Under the pieces are notes generated by a model. It had not been told where the DNA came from. It was given only the letters and a program-made list of their open reading frames with translations, and did not search any database. The position numbers and the translations under genes were made by a program. From contig CAVURO010000010.1 in assembly GCA_963743945.1 (NCBI GenBank), positions 62,001 to 126,000 on the forward strand: a stretch of DNA of 64,000 nucleotides, written 5' to 3'. This document shows, piece by piece, positions 1-9,269 of this stretch; the first letter of the stretch is position 1; each line of letters begins with the position of its first letter. Source of the DNA: JACOTK01 sp963743945 (lineage in GTDB: Bacteria; Actinomycetota; Acidimicrobiia; Acidimicrobiales; CADCSY01).

Positions 1-2587
1 GCTGCTCACCGCCCGAGAGCGACCCTGCCAGGGTGGCGCGGCGCGTTCGCAACGACGGGAACAGGTCCAACACCTGTTCGACAAGATCGACGCGGGCCTG
101 CGGCTCCGAGCGCAGGGTCCAGCCGGCGACGCGGAGGTTCTCGTCAACCGTCAGGGAGTGAAAGACGCCACGCCCGCCCGGCACCATGACCAGACCATGA
201 CGCACGCGTCCCTGGGTGTCGAGCCCGGACACGTCCTCCCCGTTGACGTACACCGAGCCCGACGTCGGCAGGAGTCCGGCAAGAACACGGAGGAGAGTGG
301 ATTTCCCTGCGCCATTGGTCCCCAGAAGTCCCAGGATCTCGCCCTTCGCGACCCCTCCCGAGACGCCGAAGAGGATCTGCACCTGACCGTAGTGGGCGTC
401 GACGGCCTCCCATGTGAGATGGGCCGTGGCAACCCCGGCAGGTCCATGACCGTTCGACCCCCTGCCATTCGCCGCGTCGCCATCGGAGAACCCGGTCGCG
501 ACGCTCCCGGAAAGTGCATCCACCACGTCGCTTGCCGCGAGAAACCCGGGGGCGTCGATGCCCCGATCGCTCGCCAACTTCGCGATGAAACGATCACGAA
601 TCCGGTAGAGGATCTCGCCGAGACCACCCGGAATGACCATGAGCAACACCAGAAGCCCGGCGCCGGTGGCCAGCAACTGCATGGCCCCGTCGAGGAAGTA
701 CATCGCCAGTTGGACGTAGACCGCCCCGAGAATTGCCCCCGACAACGACCCCAGACCGCCCACGACCACCATCGTGAAGACCTGCAGGCTCTGCTCGGGG
801 TTGTACGCACCGAACCCGATGCCACGCACGCCCAGCGCGTAGAGCCCACCCGCGAGCCCCGCAATGGCGCCTGCCAACCCGAACGCGAAGAGCTTGGTGC
901 GCACCGGGCTGATCGAGAACCCCGCCGCCGCGCGCTCGTTGTCGTTGACCGCCACCAGGACGCGCCCGGTTCGACTCATACGAAGGTTGCGGGCCGCCAC
1001 CAGGACCAGAACCAGAACCACCAGGCAGAACACGTAGAACGAGAGCTCGGACTCGATCGAGATTCGTCCCCCGAGCAATTCGGGACGAGTGATCTGTGCC
1101 GGCGTGAGGCTCGGAAAATACGTTGAGCTGAGGAGGAACGACGACACCGGCACGGCGAAGGCGAGGGTCGCGACAGCCAGGAACAGCCCCGGAATCCGCA
1201 GTGCCGGCAGGCCGACGAGGACCGCGGCCATCGCGCTGATCGCCGCGCCTGCGGCCAGCGCCACCAGCAGATCCGCTCCGCCGTTGACGATGAGGCCCCC
1301 GGTCACGCCTGCGCCGATGCCGACGAAGGCGAACTGGCCGAGACTCACCTGCCCCGACCAGCCCACGAGGATGACGAGGGCGACGGCCACGATGGCGTAG
1401 ATCGCGATGTTGGCCAACAGGCTGATGTTCGCATCCGACAGGAGCAGCGGAACGGTGAGGGCGACCAGGGCGAGGAGCGCGGTGAGACCGAGTCGGATGG
1501 CCCGCATCACCGGCAGGTCACGGATGGCCGCAGGGATCGGGCGCACGAGTTGCACGAGGCTCTCGCCGTCGACTCGCCCGCCACGCTTGAAGGCCTCCCG
1601 CTGGAGCAGCAACGCGCCCAGCACGATGACCACCTGGACGACATCGACAACCGTCGATCGAGGGAACGACCAGAAGATGGCTTGTTGGAACACGCCCAGC
1701 AGCAATGCCGCTGCCATCGTGCGCCACAGGCTGGTCATGCGACCGAGCACCGCTGCGGTCAGTGCAGGCAACAGGGATGACGCCCCGGCGATGACGCCGA
1801 CGTTCACCCCACGAATCGGCGTGGCGAGGAGCACCCCTACCCCGGACAGCAGAGCGGCCACCACCCAGGTCAGACGTGAGAGCGATCGAACCGGAACACC
1901 GAGCAGCATGGCTCGCTCGACCGAGTCGGACACGCCTCGAATGGCAACACCGGCATCGGTGCGCGACAGGAACCATCGCAGCCCGAGGGTCGCGAGCACC
2001 GCGACGATCAACGCCAGGACGTGGTCGCCCGTGAAGAGGATCGGCCCGATGGTGAGCTTCAGCTGAAAGGGCGTCGTGAAGCCTGACAAGGGTCTCAGGT
2101 CGCCGAACAGGGAGGGCAGGGCGAGCTGGGTGGCGCCGATGATCTGGGCGACACCGATGGTGGCAACCGTGAAGATCAGACGAGGCGATCGCTCGAAGCG
2201 CTTCACCACAACGGCATCCACCGCGAGGCCCGTTGCGGCTGCGGCGAGCAGGCCGAGCGGCACGGCCAGGAGGTAGGGAAGCCCGTGACCGGTCACCATG
2301 AGCACGGCCACGGCAGATGCCAGGCCGCCGATCTCGGCCTGCGCGAAGTTCACCACGCGCGTTGCCCGGTAGACCAACACCAGGCCGAGTGCCGTCATCC
2401 CGTGCAGCGAGCCGAAGACCAGGCCCAGGATCACGACCCCCAACGGCAGGCCCTCAGGGAGGAGAAGGTGCGCCGCCAACCAGACCAGGAGACCGCCGAC
2501 CACTGACGCCACGGCGCGCTTGAACGGGGTGTCCGGAAAAGCCGGCCGGGACCGCAGGGACGTCATCACGGACTCCACCGAGCTCAT
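1..2587 (-). CDS. LivH-LivM-LivF triple-fusion ABC importer, partial
   Basis: One polypeptide carries both permeases and an ATPase of a branched-chain amino acid type (HAAT/Liv) importer; at least 862 residues are visible and the C-terminus is cut by the window edge. From the ATG at 2587, about residues 10-310 are a LivH-like permease and about 330-650 a LivM-like permease. The ATPase starts near residue 720, with Walker A GTNGAGKST at 756-764 and signature LSGGEQ at bases 2-19. I read the frame through with no stop between domains, so the fusion is real in this sequence. VPGGRGVF followed by LTVDENL is LivF-like, so a separate LivG may follow outside the window. The start overlaps the upstream TGA as ATGA, implying translational coupling to the P450 operon. 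The substrate is unknown; the family also moves hydrophobic acids. Confidence 0.88.
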   Translation of the reverse strand, partial: MSSVESVMTSLRSRPAFPDTPFKRAVASVVGGLLVWLAAHLLLPEGLPLGVVILGLVFGSLHGMTALGLVLVYRATRVVNFAQAEIGGLASAVAVLMVTGHGLPYLLAVPLGLLAAAATGLAVDAVVVKRFERSPRLIFTVATIGVAQIIGATQLALPSLFGDLRPLSGFTTPFQLKLTIGPILFTGDHVLALIVAVLATLGLRWFLSRTDAGVAIRGVSDSVERAMLLGVPVRSLSRLTWVVAALLSGVGVLLATPIRGVNVGVIAGASSLLPALTAAVLGRMTSLWRTMAAALLLGVFQQAIFWSFPRSTVVDVVQVVIVLGALLLQREAFKRGGRVDGESLVQLVRPIPAAIRDLPVMRAIRLGLTALLALVALTVPLLLSDANISLLANIAIYAIVAVALVILVGWSGQVSLGQFAFVGIGAGVTGGLIVNGGADLLVALAAGAAISAMAAVLVGLPALRIPGLFLAVATLAFAVPVSSFLLSSTYFPSLTPAQITRPELLGGRISIESELSFYVFCLVVLVLVLVAARNLRMSRTGRVLVAVNDNERAAAGFSISPVRTKLFAFGLAGAIAGLAGGLYALGVRGIGFGAYNPEQSLQVFTMVVVGGLGSLSGAILGAVYVQLAMYFLDGAMQLLATGAGLLVLLMVIPGGLGEILYRIRDRFIAKLASDRGIDAPGFLAASDVVDALSGSVATGFSDGDAANGRGSNGHGPAGVATAHLTWEAVDAHYGQVQILFGVSGGVAKGEILGLLGTNGAGKSTLLRVLAGLLPTSGSVYVNGEDVSGLDTQGRVRHGLVMVPGGRGVFHSLTVDENLRVAGWTLRSEPQARVDLVEQVLDLFPSLRTRRATLAGSLSGGEQ

Positions 2588-4251
2588 GGCCTCACCTGGC
2601 GATGGAGAGCCGGGAGAGCGAGCATCGCCGCGCGCATGCTCGCCGACGATGGCTTGTCCTCGAGCTCGAACGAGAGCAGCCAGGTCGGAAGCTCGGCTGC
2701 GGAGCCGGCCCATTCACGAGCAACCGTGGCGACGTCGGCCGACGAGGTGGCCACGCTGACCGAGAGCGGAACCGGCTCGGCACGAAAGCCCGATACCGCA
2801 GAAAGAACCGTCTCGAGCAGCAGGGCTCGTTGCCCCTTGTCCAGGGATACGGGAGGAACCGAGACGCCGACAAAGTTCACATGTGAACGGGCCTCCTCCG
2901 AAAGGGCGTCGTGGAGGCGATCCCACACCACCGAGTTGCCCGCCAGGTCTGCGGGAAGCCCGATGCCGACGAGCTGACCGACACGACGATTCTGCGCCGC
3001 CGCCGTGACCGCCCCCGACAACAGGCCCTGAGCTGCGTCGACGTTGCTCGTGTTCCCTGATGGCGGAAGGCTGATCTCCCAGGCACTGACCATGGGAAGG
3101 GCTCGAACCGTCTGGCCGACCCAGGTGCGAACGGTTGCATTCGTGGAGTCGCCCTCGGATGCCTTGTCGATCACCAGACGAACCATCACGTCCTCGCGAT
3201 CGAGCGCGGCAACCTCTCGGATCCTCTCTCGCAACTCGATCGGATCCGACCACCGCAGGACCATCGTGACCACTCGCTCCGCAGCGCCTTCGATCGGTGT
3301 CGAGGAAGGCTGCAGGGCCAGATCGCCGGAAACGAGCTTCGCCGGCGCCACTCCCGCGGCGGCGACGGTCACGCCGACGCAATCGCTCTCCTTCAGACCC
3401 GCCAGTCGGCGAGCCTGAGGCTCCAGGGCCGCCACCAGCTCCCGTTCCGCGTCGAGAAGCTTCGGCATCTGCTTGTCGATGAACGGCTTGATCGGTTCCA
3501 ACAGGCGGTTCTCGAACGCCACGATCGAGGGCGTGGCGCTCTCCACCGCGGGGCTGATCTGATCCAGGAAGGGCTGGATCATGGGAATGACGGGGAGGAT
3601 CTTGGGCAGGAAGGGGCCGAGGAGCGGCAGCAGACCCAACACCAAGGGGGTGATCGGTCCGATCAGCGGAAGGATTGGGCCGGCCACGCGGAGCAGTTGC
3701 GCGATCGGCAGCTGCGTCGAGCCCGAGGTCTCCCCGGAAAGGCAGGTTGCGAAATCCGGGAATGGCTCGTCGGGCAGGGGGCTCACCAACGGGGCCGAGA
3801 CGGGGCTCGTTGCAGGCAGCGCGACGTCGGTGGGGGTGGTGTCAAGGGGTTGGACAACCACCGCGCCACTCCTTCGCTGCGGCGCGGTGGTCGGCGAGGG
3901 CGACGGCGCCGTGATCGGAGCGAGGGCGACGGGGGCCGGTTCGTCGTGCGGGGCGGTTCCCACCTCCGACCCATCCGGCTGGTAGGAGGACCAACCGCCG
4001 GCCGGTGCGGCATTCCCCATCTCCGGTGGTCGGCTGGGGGTCAGCGTGACGATCAAGCCGACCACCACCACCAGGGCGAGCAGCCCCACGTAGCGCCGGC
4101 TCCAGTCGGCGGCCACGCGCCGAACGAGCTGCGCCACCATCGACTCGTCCCTCACCTCGGAGGTCAGGTCCTCAGTAGTCCCGCCCGCTCCGGGTATGGT
4201 CACGTCGATCGGCGATGTCGAGTCGACATCACGTGGCGTCTTTCCTCTCAT
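2584..4251 (-). CDS. membrane-anchored extracytoplasmic protein of unknown function
   Basis: Not recognised as a named family. The 555-residue product has a cytoplasmic N-terminus, one transmembrane segment near residues 36-55 (YVGLLALVVVVGLIVTL), then a Pro/Thr/Ser-rich linker of about 100 residues. Next comes an unusual Leu/Pro-rich stretch near 185-235 with repeated ILPLIGP-like blocks. The alpha/beta-looking C-terminal half has a VMVRLVIDKAS segment and only two cysteines lie in the exported part. The ATG at 4251 is preferred because it forms an ATGA overlap with the upstream TGA; an ATG three codons earlier (4260) is possible. It sits between a substrate-binding protein and the transporter fusion and is coupled to both, so it is probably an accessory surface component of the same importer (inference). 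Confidence 0.75.
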   Translation of the reverse strand: MRGKTPRDVDSTSPIDVTIPGAGGTTEDLTSEVRDESMVAQLVRRVAADWSRRYVGLLALVVVVGLIVTLTPSRPPEMGNAAPAGGWSSYQPDGSEVGTAPHDEPAPVALAPITAPSPSPTTAPQRRSGAVVVQPLDTTPTDVALPATSPVSAPLVSPLPDEPFPDFATCLSGETSGSTQLPIAQLLRVAGPILPLIGPITPLVLGLLPLLGPFLPKILPVIPMIQPFLDQISPAVESATPSIVAFENRLLEPIKPFIDKQMPKLLDAERELVAALEPQARRLAGLKESDCVGVTVAAAGVAPAKLVSGDLALQPSSTPIEGAAERVVTMVLRWSDPIELRERIREVAALDREDVMVRLVIDKASEGDSTNATVRTWVGQTVRALPMVSAWEISLPPSGNTSNVDAAQGLLSGAVTAAAQNRRVGQLVGIGLPADLAGNSVVWDRLHDALSEEARSHVNFVGVSVPPVSLDKGQRALLLETVLSAVSGFRAEPVPLSVSVATSSADVATVAREWAGSAAELPTWLLSFELEDKPSSASMRAAMLALPALHRQVRP

Positions 4252-6023
4252 CGGAAGCACCCCATCTGGCCCGAACCCCAGGCGCTCTGGTCGTCGAAGG
4301 GGAAGAGCTTTCCGCCTTCACACGATCGCCAGGTTCCCAGCTTGCCGTTCCCGCTCTTGTTGGCCGTGTCCCAGAAGACCACGCCGATGGACTTGATCGG
4401 GGTGTGACGCCCGGGACCACCCTCCCAATCGCCGAACTCGCCTCCCGGCAAGGACGGCGGCATCGAGAACACCCCGTTGCGGAAGGACTCGGGATTGAGG
4501 TTGGGCCCGGCCATCTGAAGGCCGGAGAAGACGTGGAGCAGAACCTCGTAGGCAGCCTGGTAATAGGGCGACGCGGGCTCGCCCTTCGGATCGACCAGCT
4601 TGTAGGCCGCGTAGGCCTCCGACTGCGAGGGGGGCAGCAGTGCCGGGCCGGGCGCCATGGCGTGGGCCATCTGTTCCTGGTCGGTCACCTGTTGGATCGG
4701 GTCGAAGTCGTTCTGGAAGATCCATTCCGGACGATACGCCTGAGCGGTGGCCGCATTGGAGATGAAGATCGGCATCAGGGGATCGCAGAAGCAGATCACG
4801 GTCGTCACGCCGGATGCCTTCATCTGGGCGATGATGGAGCCGGCATCCTGCTGGAGCGTCCCGACGTTCTCCGCATAGCTCGCCCGCTTGGCAACCTGCA
4901 CGCCACACTGCGAGGCGAGACGATCGGCGATGTTGTTGGTGACCTGGAGCCAGGTCGGAAACTCCACACCCACCAGGCCGAACACCCGTTCCTTGTTCTG
5001 CAGTTCAGGGTCGCCCGCAAAAGCAGCGGGCATGCCCTTCATCCTCTGGCAGACGAGGTTGGCGACCCATTGCTCCCAGTTCTGTCCGCTCAGGAAGGTG
5101 TTGTACTGGTACGGGCTGTTCTTCTCGTACCAGTCCTGGGGGTTGAGCGGAAAGTCATAGGCGACGACGCCCTGCGATTGGAGCGCTTGGGCGAAGAACA
5201 ACGAACCAGCGCTGGGGAAGGTGACGTCGGCGAAGCCGCCGATCTCTCGAGCGGTGATCCCATCGGCAGCGGCAGCCTGTTGACCCTGTCCGAGGTCCTC
5301 CAGCAGGTAGTCCCCCTTGCCGTTGAATGCCTTCAGCTGGACCTTGCGGCCGTAGAGCTCGTAGTTCCGGTTGAACAGGGCGATGAAGACGTTGAGGTCG
5401 TGCTCGTACTGCGCATCGCTGGGCGTTGCCTCACCCGCAATGGCCTGGATCGCCTGAGCCTGGCCACTGTTCTGTCGTCGGTACGTGAGGGTGACGGTCT
5501 CCGGTGTGACCCCTTGGCCGGTTGCCCCTCCGTTGTTGCCCTCGAAGCGGGGCATGCACATGGGTGAGTACTTGGTCCAGGGCACCTGACGCACCCCGGC
5601 TCCGCACGCAACGCCGCTGCGAGCCGTTCCCGTTGCTCCGGCGGGCGCCGGCGTGGGCTTGGCGGGATCCGGTGCAGCTGCGCCGGGAGACACCGCCCTG
5701 CCGGCCGCGGCCGATCCCTGGGCGGCCCCGGAGGGGGCCGAGCCGGATGACCCGGAAGCGGGTGTCGCACCCGGACCGGATGTCGACGACAATCCGCTCG
5801 CGCCCCCCGGAACCGACCCGTCCGACCCGTCGGCAGTGCTTGCAGGGTTGGTCGAGACCGGGCCGGCAGTCGTGGATGTCGTCAGCTCATCGTCGGGTGA
5901 GCGGAGGGCCACGATCGTCAACAGCAGAACCATGACTGCCGCTATGGGCAGGCTGCGGCGCAGCACGGAGGCGAGGTAGTGGCGAACCACCCGCTCCACG
6001 TCGAGCTCAGGCGACGCGTTCAT
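4248..6023 (-). CDS. membrane-tethered ABC substrate-binding protein (Peripla_BP_6 / Liv type)
   Basis: Receptor for the Liv-type importer encoded downstream. The 591-residue protein has an N-terminal transmembrane anchor near residues 24-43 rather than a lipobox, then about 100 residues of Gly/Ala/Ser/Pro-rich linker. The periplasmic-binding domain runs from about residue 170 to the end. Recognisable pieces include TLTYRRQNSGQAQAI, TFPSAGSLFFAQAL and GVTTVICFCDPLMPIF, typical of the two-lobed fold. The ATG at 6023 overlaps the P450 stop as ATGA, so the four genes form one coupled operon. Neighbourhood with a P450 suggests uptake of an oxidisable hydrophobic compound (inference); the ligand cannot be read from sequence. 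Confidence 0.85.
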   Translation of the reverse strand: MNASPELDVERVVRHYLASVLRRSLPIAAVMVLLLTIVALRSPDDELTTSTTAGPVSTNPASTADGSDGSVPGGASGLSSTSGPGATPASGSSGSAPSGAAQGSAAAGRAVSPGAAAPDPAKPTPAPAGATGTARSGVACGAGVRQVPWTKYSPMCMPRFEGNNGGATGQGVTPETVTLTYRRQNSGQAQAIQAIAGEATPSDAQYEHDLNVFIALFNRNYELYGRKVQLKAFNGKGDYLLEDLGQGQQAAAADGITAREIGGFADVTFPSAGSLFFAQALQSQGVVAYDFPLNPQDWYEKNSPYQYNTFLSGQNWEQWVANLVCQRMKGMPAAFAGDPELQNKERVFGLVGVEFPTWLQVTNNIADRLASQCGVQVAKRASYAENVGTLQQDAGSIIAQMKASGVTTVICFCDPLMPIFISNAATAQAYRPEWIFQNDFDPIQQVTDQEQMAHAMAPGPALLPPSQSEAYAAYKLVDPKGEPASPYYQAAYEVLLHVFSGLQMAGPNLNPESFRNGVFSMPPSLPGGEFGDWEGGPGRHTPIKSIGVVFWDTANKSGNGKLGTWRSCEGGKLFPFDDQSAWGSGQMGCFR

Positions 6024-7210
6024 CGGGCGATCACCTTCAGGTCGGTGAGGCCACGCAGGAAAAAGTTGGGGCCGTAGGTGAGGGGTACCGAAGGTTCGGC
6101 CAGGGTGAAGCTCTCGACTCGATCCAGCAGGAGCTCGAGCATGATGCGGGCCTCGAGACGGGCCAGTGAGGCCCCGATGCAGTGGTGAATGCCAAAACCG
6201 AATGACAGGTTCCTCGAAGCATTGGCTCGCCTGATGTCAAAGACATCGGGGTTCTCGAACACGCCCGGGTCGCGGTTGGCGCCGGCGTTCATGGCAAAGA
6301 CCATGTGTCCCGCCGGGATGAGCACGCCATCGATCTCGATCTCACTGGTCGCAAGCCGTGGTACGGCCTGAACCGGGGGGTCGAAGCGCAGCGCTTCCTC
6401 AACCGCGTTGGCGATCAGGCTTCGGTCCCCGCGAAGGATCGCATACTGCTCGGGGAACTGTGTGAACGCCAAGACCATGTTGGCGAGAAGATTCGTGGTG
6501 GTCTCGTTGCCCGCCACCAACAAGAGGACACATGCGGCGAGGAGCTCGGCCTCGCTCACCGTGCCGGACTCGTTGGCCTCGATCAACCTGCTGATCAGGT
6601 CATCGCCCGGGCGCTCGGTCCGAAAGACGATCTGTGCCCGCAGATAGGCGATCAGCTCCTCGACCACCCCGCGATTGCGTTCGGTGTTCTCCGGATCGGC
6701 CATGCCGTTGAACCCGATCACGGCGTCGGACCACTCCTTGAATTGATCACGATCGTCGGGAGGAACACCGAGCATCTCGGCGATCACGATGACCGGCAGC
6801 GGATAGGCCAGCTGGGCCACGATGTCGAAGGGCTCACCCAATCGGAGCGCACCAAGCAACTCCTCGGTCACGAGCCTGATGCGCTCGGCCATTGTGGACA
6901 CGGCCCGAGTCGTGAACATAGGTGCCACGACCTGGCGGAGACGCTCGTGGGTGGGCGGATCGGAGAACAACATGGTGGGCGCCTGGAGCACCTCGCCGAG
7001 TTGGCCCAGTCCGATCCACTCCGAGGACAGGTGGGCGTGATCACGAAGCACCTGCTGCACCTCGTCATACCCATTGGCCATCCACATGCCCAGCATCGGG
7101 TTCTGGAACACCAGCGCCTCTTCGCGCAGTGCCCCGTAGACGCCGTAGGGATCAGCACGAATCGCCGGATCAAAGATGTTGTAGTTCGGCGCGGTCAATG
7201 CGTTGGACAC
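6020..7210 (-). CDS. cytochrome P450
   Basis: Soluble heme monooxygenase of 396 residues, the usual length of bacterial class I P450s. The I-helix oxygen-activation motif is AGNETTT, the ExxR motif lies in EEALRFDPPVQAVPR, and the heme-binding loop FGFGIHHCIG has the thiolate ligand at Cys344. It is a GTG start preceded by GAGGGGGAACAG, a good Shine-Dalgarno. No ferredoxin or reductase lies beside it, so electron partners come from elsewhere. It is the first gene of an operon whose other members are a binding protein, a membrane-anchored protein and a Liv-type transporter, which points to a catabolic or biosynthetic oxidation of an imported hydrophobic substrate. Substrate unknown. Confidence 0.95.
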   Translation of the reverse strand: MSNALTAPNYNIFDPAIRADPYGVYGALREEALVFQNPMLGMWMANGYDEVQQVLRDHAHLSSEWIGLGQLGEVLQAPTMLFSDPPTHERLRQVVAPMFTTRAVSTMAERIRLVTEELLGALRLGEPFDIVAQLAYPLPVIVIAEMLGVPPDDRDQFKEWSDAVIGFNGMADPENTERNRGVVEELIAYLRAQIVFRTERPGDDLISRLIEANESGTVSEAELLAACVLLLVAGNETTTNLLANMVLAFTQFPEQYAILRGDRSLIANAVEEALRFDPPVQAVPRLATSEIEIDGVLIPAGHMVFAMNAGANRDPGVFENPDVFDIRRANASRNLSFGFGIHHCIGASLARLEARIMLELLLDRVESFTLAEPSVPLTYGPNFFLRGLTDLKVIAR

Positions 7211-7380
7211 CTGTTCCCCCTCGGGTAATCGCTTACTTACTTGTACTCGATATGTGACGTTCGTCGCAAATGGCTATTTCGCCTTCCTGCACGCCGCCCC
7301 CCACCTTCCGGTGGTCGTGCATTTCCATCCAAATGGCGGTGAGTCCTGCCCCGGCCTGACCGGTCGACCGTCCGCACGGA
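7211..7380 (-). promoter_or_regulatory. candidate promoter region of the P450 operon
   Basis: This gap between cobC (ending at 7381) and the P450 start holds the only likely promoter for the four-gene operon. On the minus strand a candidate -35 TTGCGA (7269-7264) is followed 18 bases later by TACAAG (7245-7240). Direct TTAC repeats lie just downstream (7233-7241). The match is modest and no operator is evident. Confidence 0.3.
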
Positions 7381-8313
7381 CTATGCCGTCTCGCCCAGCG
7401 CGGTCGCCAGGCGTTCGAGGCCTGCCGCTCCCGGCACGGCGATGCGGACCGTGTCCCGGAGCCCGAAGGAAGCGCAATCGCGCACGAGGACCCCTCGACA
7501 TGCCAGACGATTGCGGAGGTCCCCGGCAGCGGGAACGAGCAGCCAACTCGCCTCGGAGCGCATCGGGTGCCGGCCGTGGGACCGGAGGAGCGCGGCCAAC
7601 TCGTCCCGCAGCATCGTCAGGTCGCCGGCCCATCGAGCCAGGTCGGTTGCAGCCAACAGAGCCGGCAGCACGGCGAGCGCAAGGCCGTTGACCGACCAGG
7701 CGGGTTGCCGTCGCTCCAGGCGGGCGATGAGTTCGTGGTCGGCGATGACATACCCCAGCCGCAAACCAGGACAGGCGAAGAGCTTCGTGAGCGAGCCGAC
7801 GACCGCGCAGTCGGCGTCCCCCCTCGTCCAGGTGCCCGTCGCCAACGGATAGAACGCCTCGTCCCAGACCGCCGCCCGCTCGCTCCGATCGGCCAGTAGC
7901 CCGGTGGGGTTGTTGGGATTGGAGCGCCAACGGGGCCCGTCGTCACTCAGCGCACCGAGGTGACGGCGGTAGAGGGAGAACTCCGGGTCGTCAACCCGTC
8001 CCACGCCCATCTCGGCTCCCAACAGGGCAATGGCCTCCGCGCCGCCGTTGGTGAGCAGCACACGTTCGCGACCCACGCCGATGGCCTCCGCCAGAAGCGC
8101 CGTGGCCGCGGACGCATCGGGGTAGTGCCGAAGCACGTGCAGGCACGCTGCCGCCCGACCCTCCACATCAGGGGCAAACGGGTTGAGACTTGCCGACAGG
8201 TCGAGTACCTCGTCGGGTCCGACCTGGAGCAGCGCTGCCAGGCGCGCGCCCTCGCCGCCATGGGCCCCCGGCGGCAGCAGAGATGCCATCTCGACAGGCG
8301 TCACGTCTCTCAC
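7381..8313 (-). CDS. cobC: CobC/CobD-type aminotransferase (threonine-phosphate decarboxylase-like)
   Basis: PLP enzyme of the class I/II aminotransferase fold, as used to make the aminopropanol linker (or its phosphate) of cobalamin. Visible marks are the N-terminal HGGEG, LDLSASLNPFAP, the SNPNNPTG substrate loop and SLTKLFACPGLRLGY, whose Lys is the PLP Schiff-base residue. The GTG at 8313 is preferred because it forms a GTGA overlap with the cbiB stop and gives 310 residues; an ATG at 8355 would run 46 bases into cbiB. It is the last gene of a cobU-cobS-cbiB-cobC operon. Its name is used differently in different organisms (cobC in alpha-proteobacterial usage, cobD in Salmonella). Confidence 0.85.
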   Translation of the reverse strand: MRDVTPVEMASLLPPGAHGGEGARLAALLQVGPDEVLDLSASLNPFAPDVEGRAAACLHVLRHYPDASAATALLAEAIGVGRERVLLTNGGAEAIALLGAEMGVGRVDDPEFSLYRRHLGALSDDGPRWRSNPNNPTGLLADRSERAAVWDEAFYPLATGTWTRGDADCAVVGSLTKLFACPGLRLGYVIADHELIARLERRQPAWSVNGLALAVLPALLAATDLARWAGDLTMLRDELAALLRSHGRHPMRSEASWLLVPAAGDLRNRLACRGVLVRDCASFGLRDTVRIAVPGAAGLERLATALGETA

Positions 8314-9245
8314 GTGCGCCGGCCGCCACGAGTCGCCGTTCGGCGCGCGAGCCACACCGCTGCGGGAGCTGCGGCGAACGCACCCGCGAGCGCAACACCG
8401 ACATCGCGCGAGAGGCGGATCGCCCGGTCGATGTCAGCCACCGTGGGGGTCGCTCCGCCTCCCAAAGACGGGCGCTGCTCCAAGGAGGTGCCGTAGACGG
8501 ACTCGCCTCCCAATCGCACGCCCAACGCCGCGGCGAACGCCGCCTCCACCACGCCGGCGTTCGGGGAGGGATGCGCACGAGCATCTCGACGAACCGTTCG
8601 AAACACCGCTCCGGCAGCGCGTGGGCGAACGACCATGACCAGCAATGCCGCCACTCGGGCCGGAACCCAGGCTGCCGCATCGTCGAGCCGCGCGCTCGCC
8701 CAGCCGAAGCGGCGATAGCGAGGCGTTCGATAACCGACCATCGCGTCCAGGGTGTTGACCGCCCGGTGGCCGAGCACGCCCGGCGCGCCGGCCACGCCCG
8801 CCCACAGGGCAGGCGCAACCACGGCATCAACGGTGTTCTCCGCCACGGATTCGACCACCGCCCGCACCACCTCCGACACACTCAGGTCGTCCGTGTTGCG
8901 ACCCACCAGCGCCTGCAGGCGGACCCGAGCCTCATCAAGGTCATCGGCCACAAGGGCTTCATGCACCGACTCGGCGGCATCGCCCAGGGCCCGACCGGCA
9001 ACGGCCAGATAGGTCGCCGTGGCGGTGGAGCGCATCGCCCTGCCGACGAGAGCGCCCAAGCCGATCCCGATGACGGCATGGGCAACACCGGCCGACCGCC
9101 CATCTCGGTAGATGCGGTCCTCGACGAGGGTCATCGCCGATCCGAAGACCGCGACCGGATGCGGTCGCAACGGTGGCTCCCCCCATGCCCGATCGGCCAT
9201 GAGGCCTGCGGCGACACCGAGCGACCGGACCGCCAGGTTCACCAT
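8310..9245 (-). CDS. cbiB: adenosylcobinamide-phosphate synthase (CbiB/CobD)
   Basis: Integral membrane enzyme that attaches the aminopropanol (phosphate) arm to adenosylcobyric acid. At 311 residues it has the normal length. Family marks are RPHPVAVFGSAM near the N-terminus, SVAENTVDAVVAPALWAGVAGAPG in the middle, and the AVNTLDAMVGYRTPRYRRFGWASARLDD block. The ATG at 9245 lies at the end of a 14-bp tandem repeat that begins at the cobS stop codon, so the repeat forms the cobS-cbiB junction. Its stop overlaps cobC as GTGA. Confidence 0.93.
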   Translation of the reverse strand: MVNLAVRSLGVAAGLMADRAWGEPPLRPHPVAVFGSAMTLVEDRIYRDGRSAGVAHAVIGIGLGALVGRAMRSTATATYLAVAGRALGDAAESVHEALVADDLDEARVRLQALVGRNTDDLSVSEVVRAVVESVAENTVDAVVAPALWAGVAGAPGVLGHRAVNTLDAMVGYRTPRYRRFGWASARLDDAAAWVPARVAALLVMVVRPRAAGAVFRTVRRDARAHPSPNAGVVEAAFAAALGVRLGGESVYGTSLEQRPSLGGGATPTVADIDRAIRLSRDVGVALAGAFAAAPAAVWLARRTATRGGRRT

Positions 9246-9269
9246 CGCAGGTTCACCATGACAGGCTCA
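9242..9269. repeat. 14-bp tandem repeat starting at the cobS stop codon
   Basis: Read on the minus strand, two units TGAGCCTGTCATGG and TGAACCTGCGATGG follow directly. The first begins with the cobS TGA (9269-9267). A third partial unit (TGAACCTGGCGG) enters cbiB, so the cbiB ATG lies within the repeat. It has the same stop-anchored arrangement as the repeats at 15897, 40011, 40587 and 63487. Confidence 0.7.

Noticed and set aside
158..1126. Long plus-strand frames over the first 4 kb as genes
   Set aside because: They are antisense shadows; the minus frames encode the Liv-type fusion and the anchored protein with clear domains and coupled starts.
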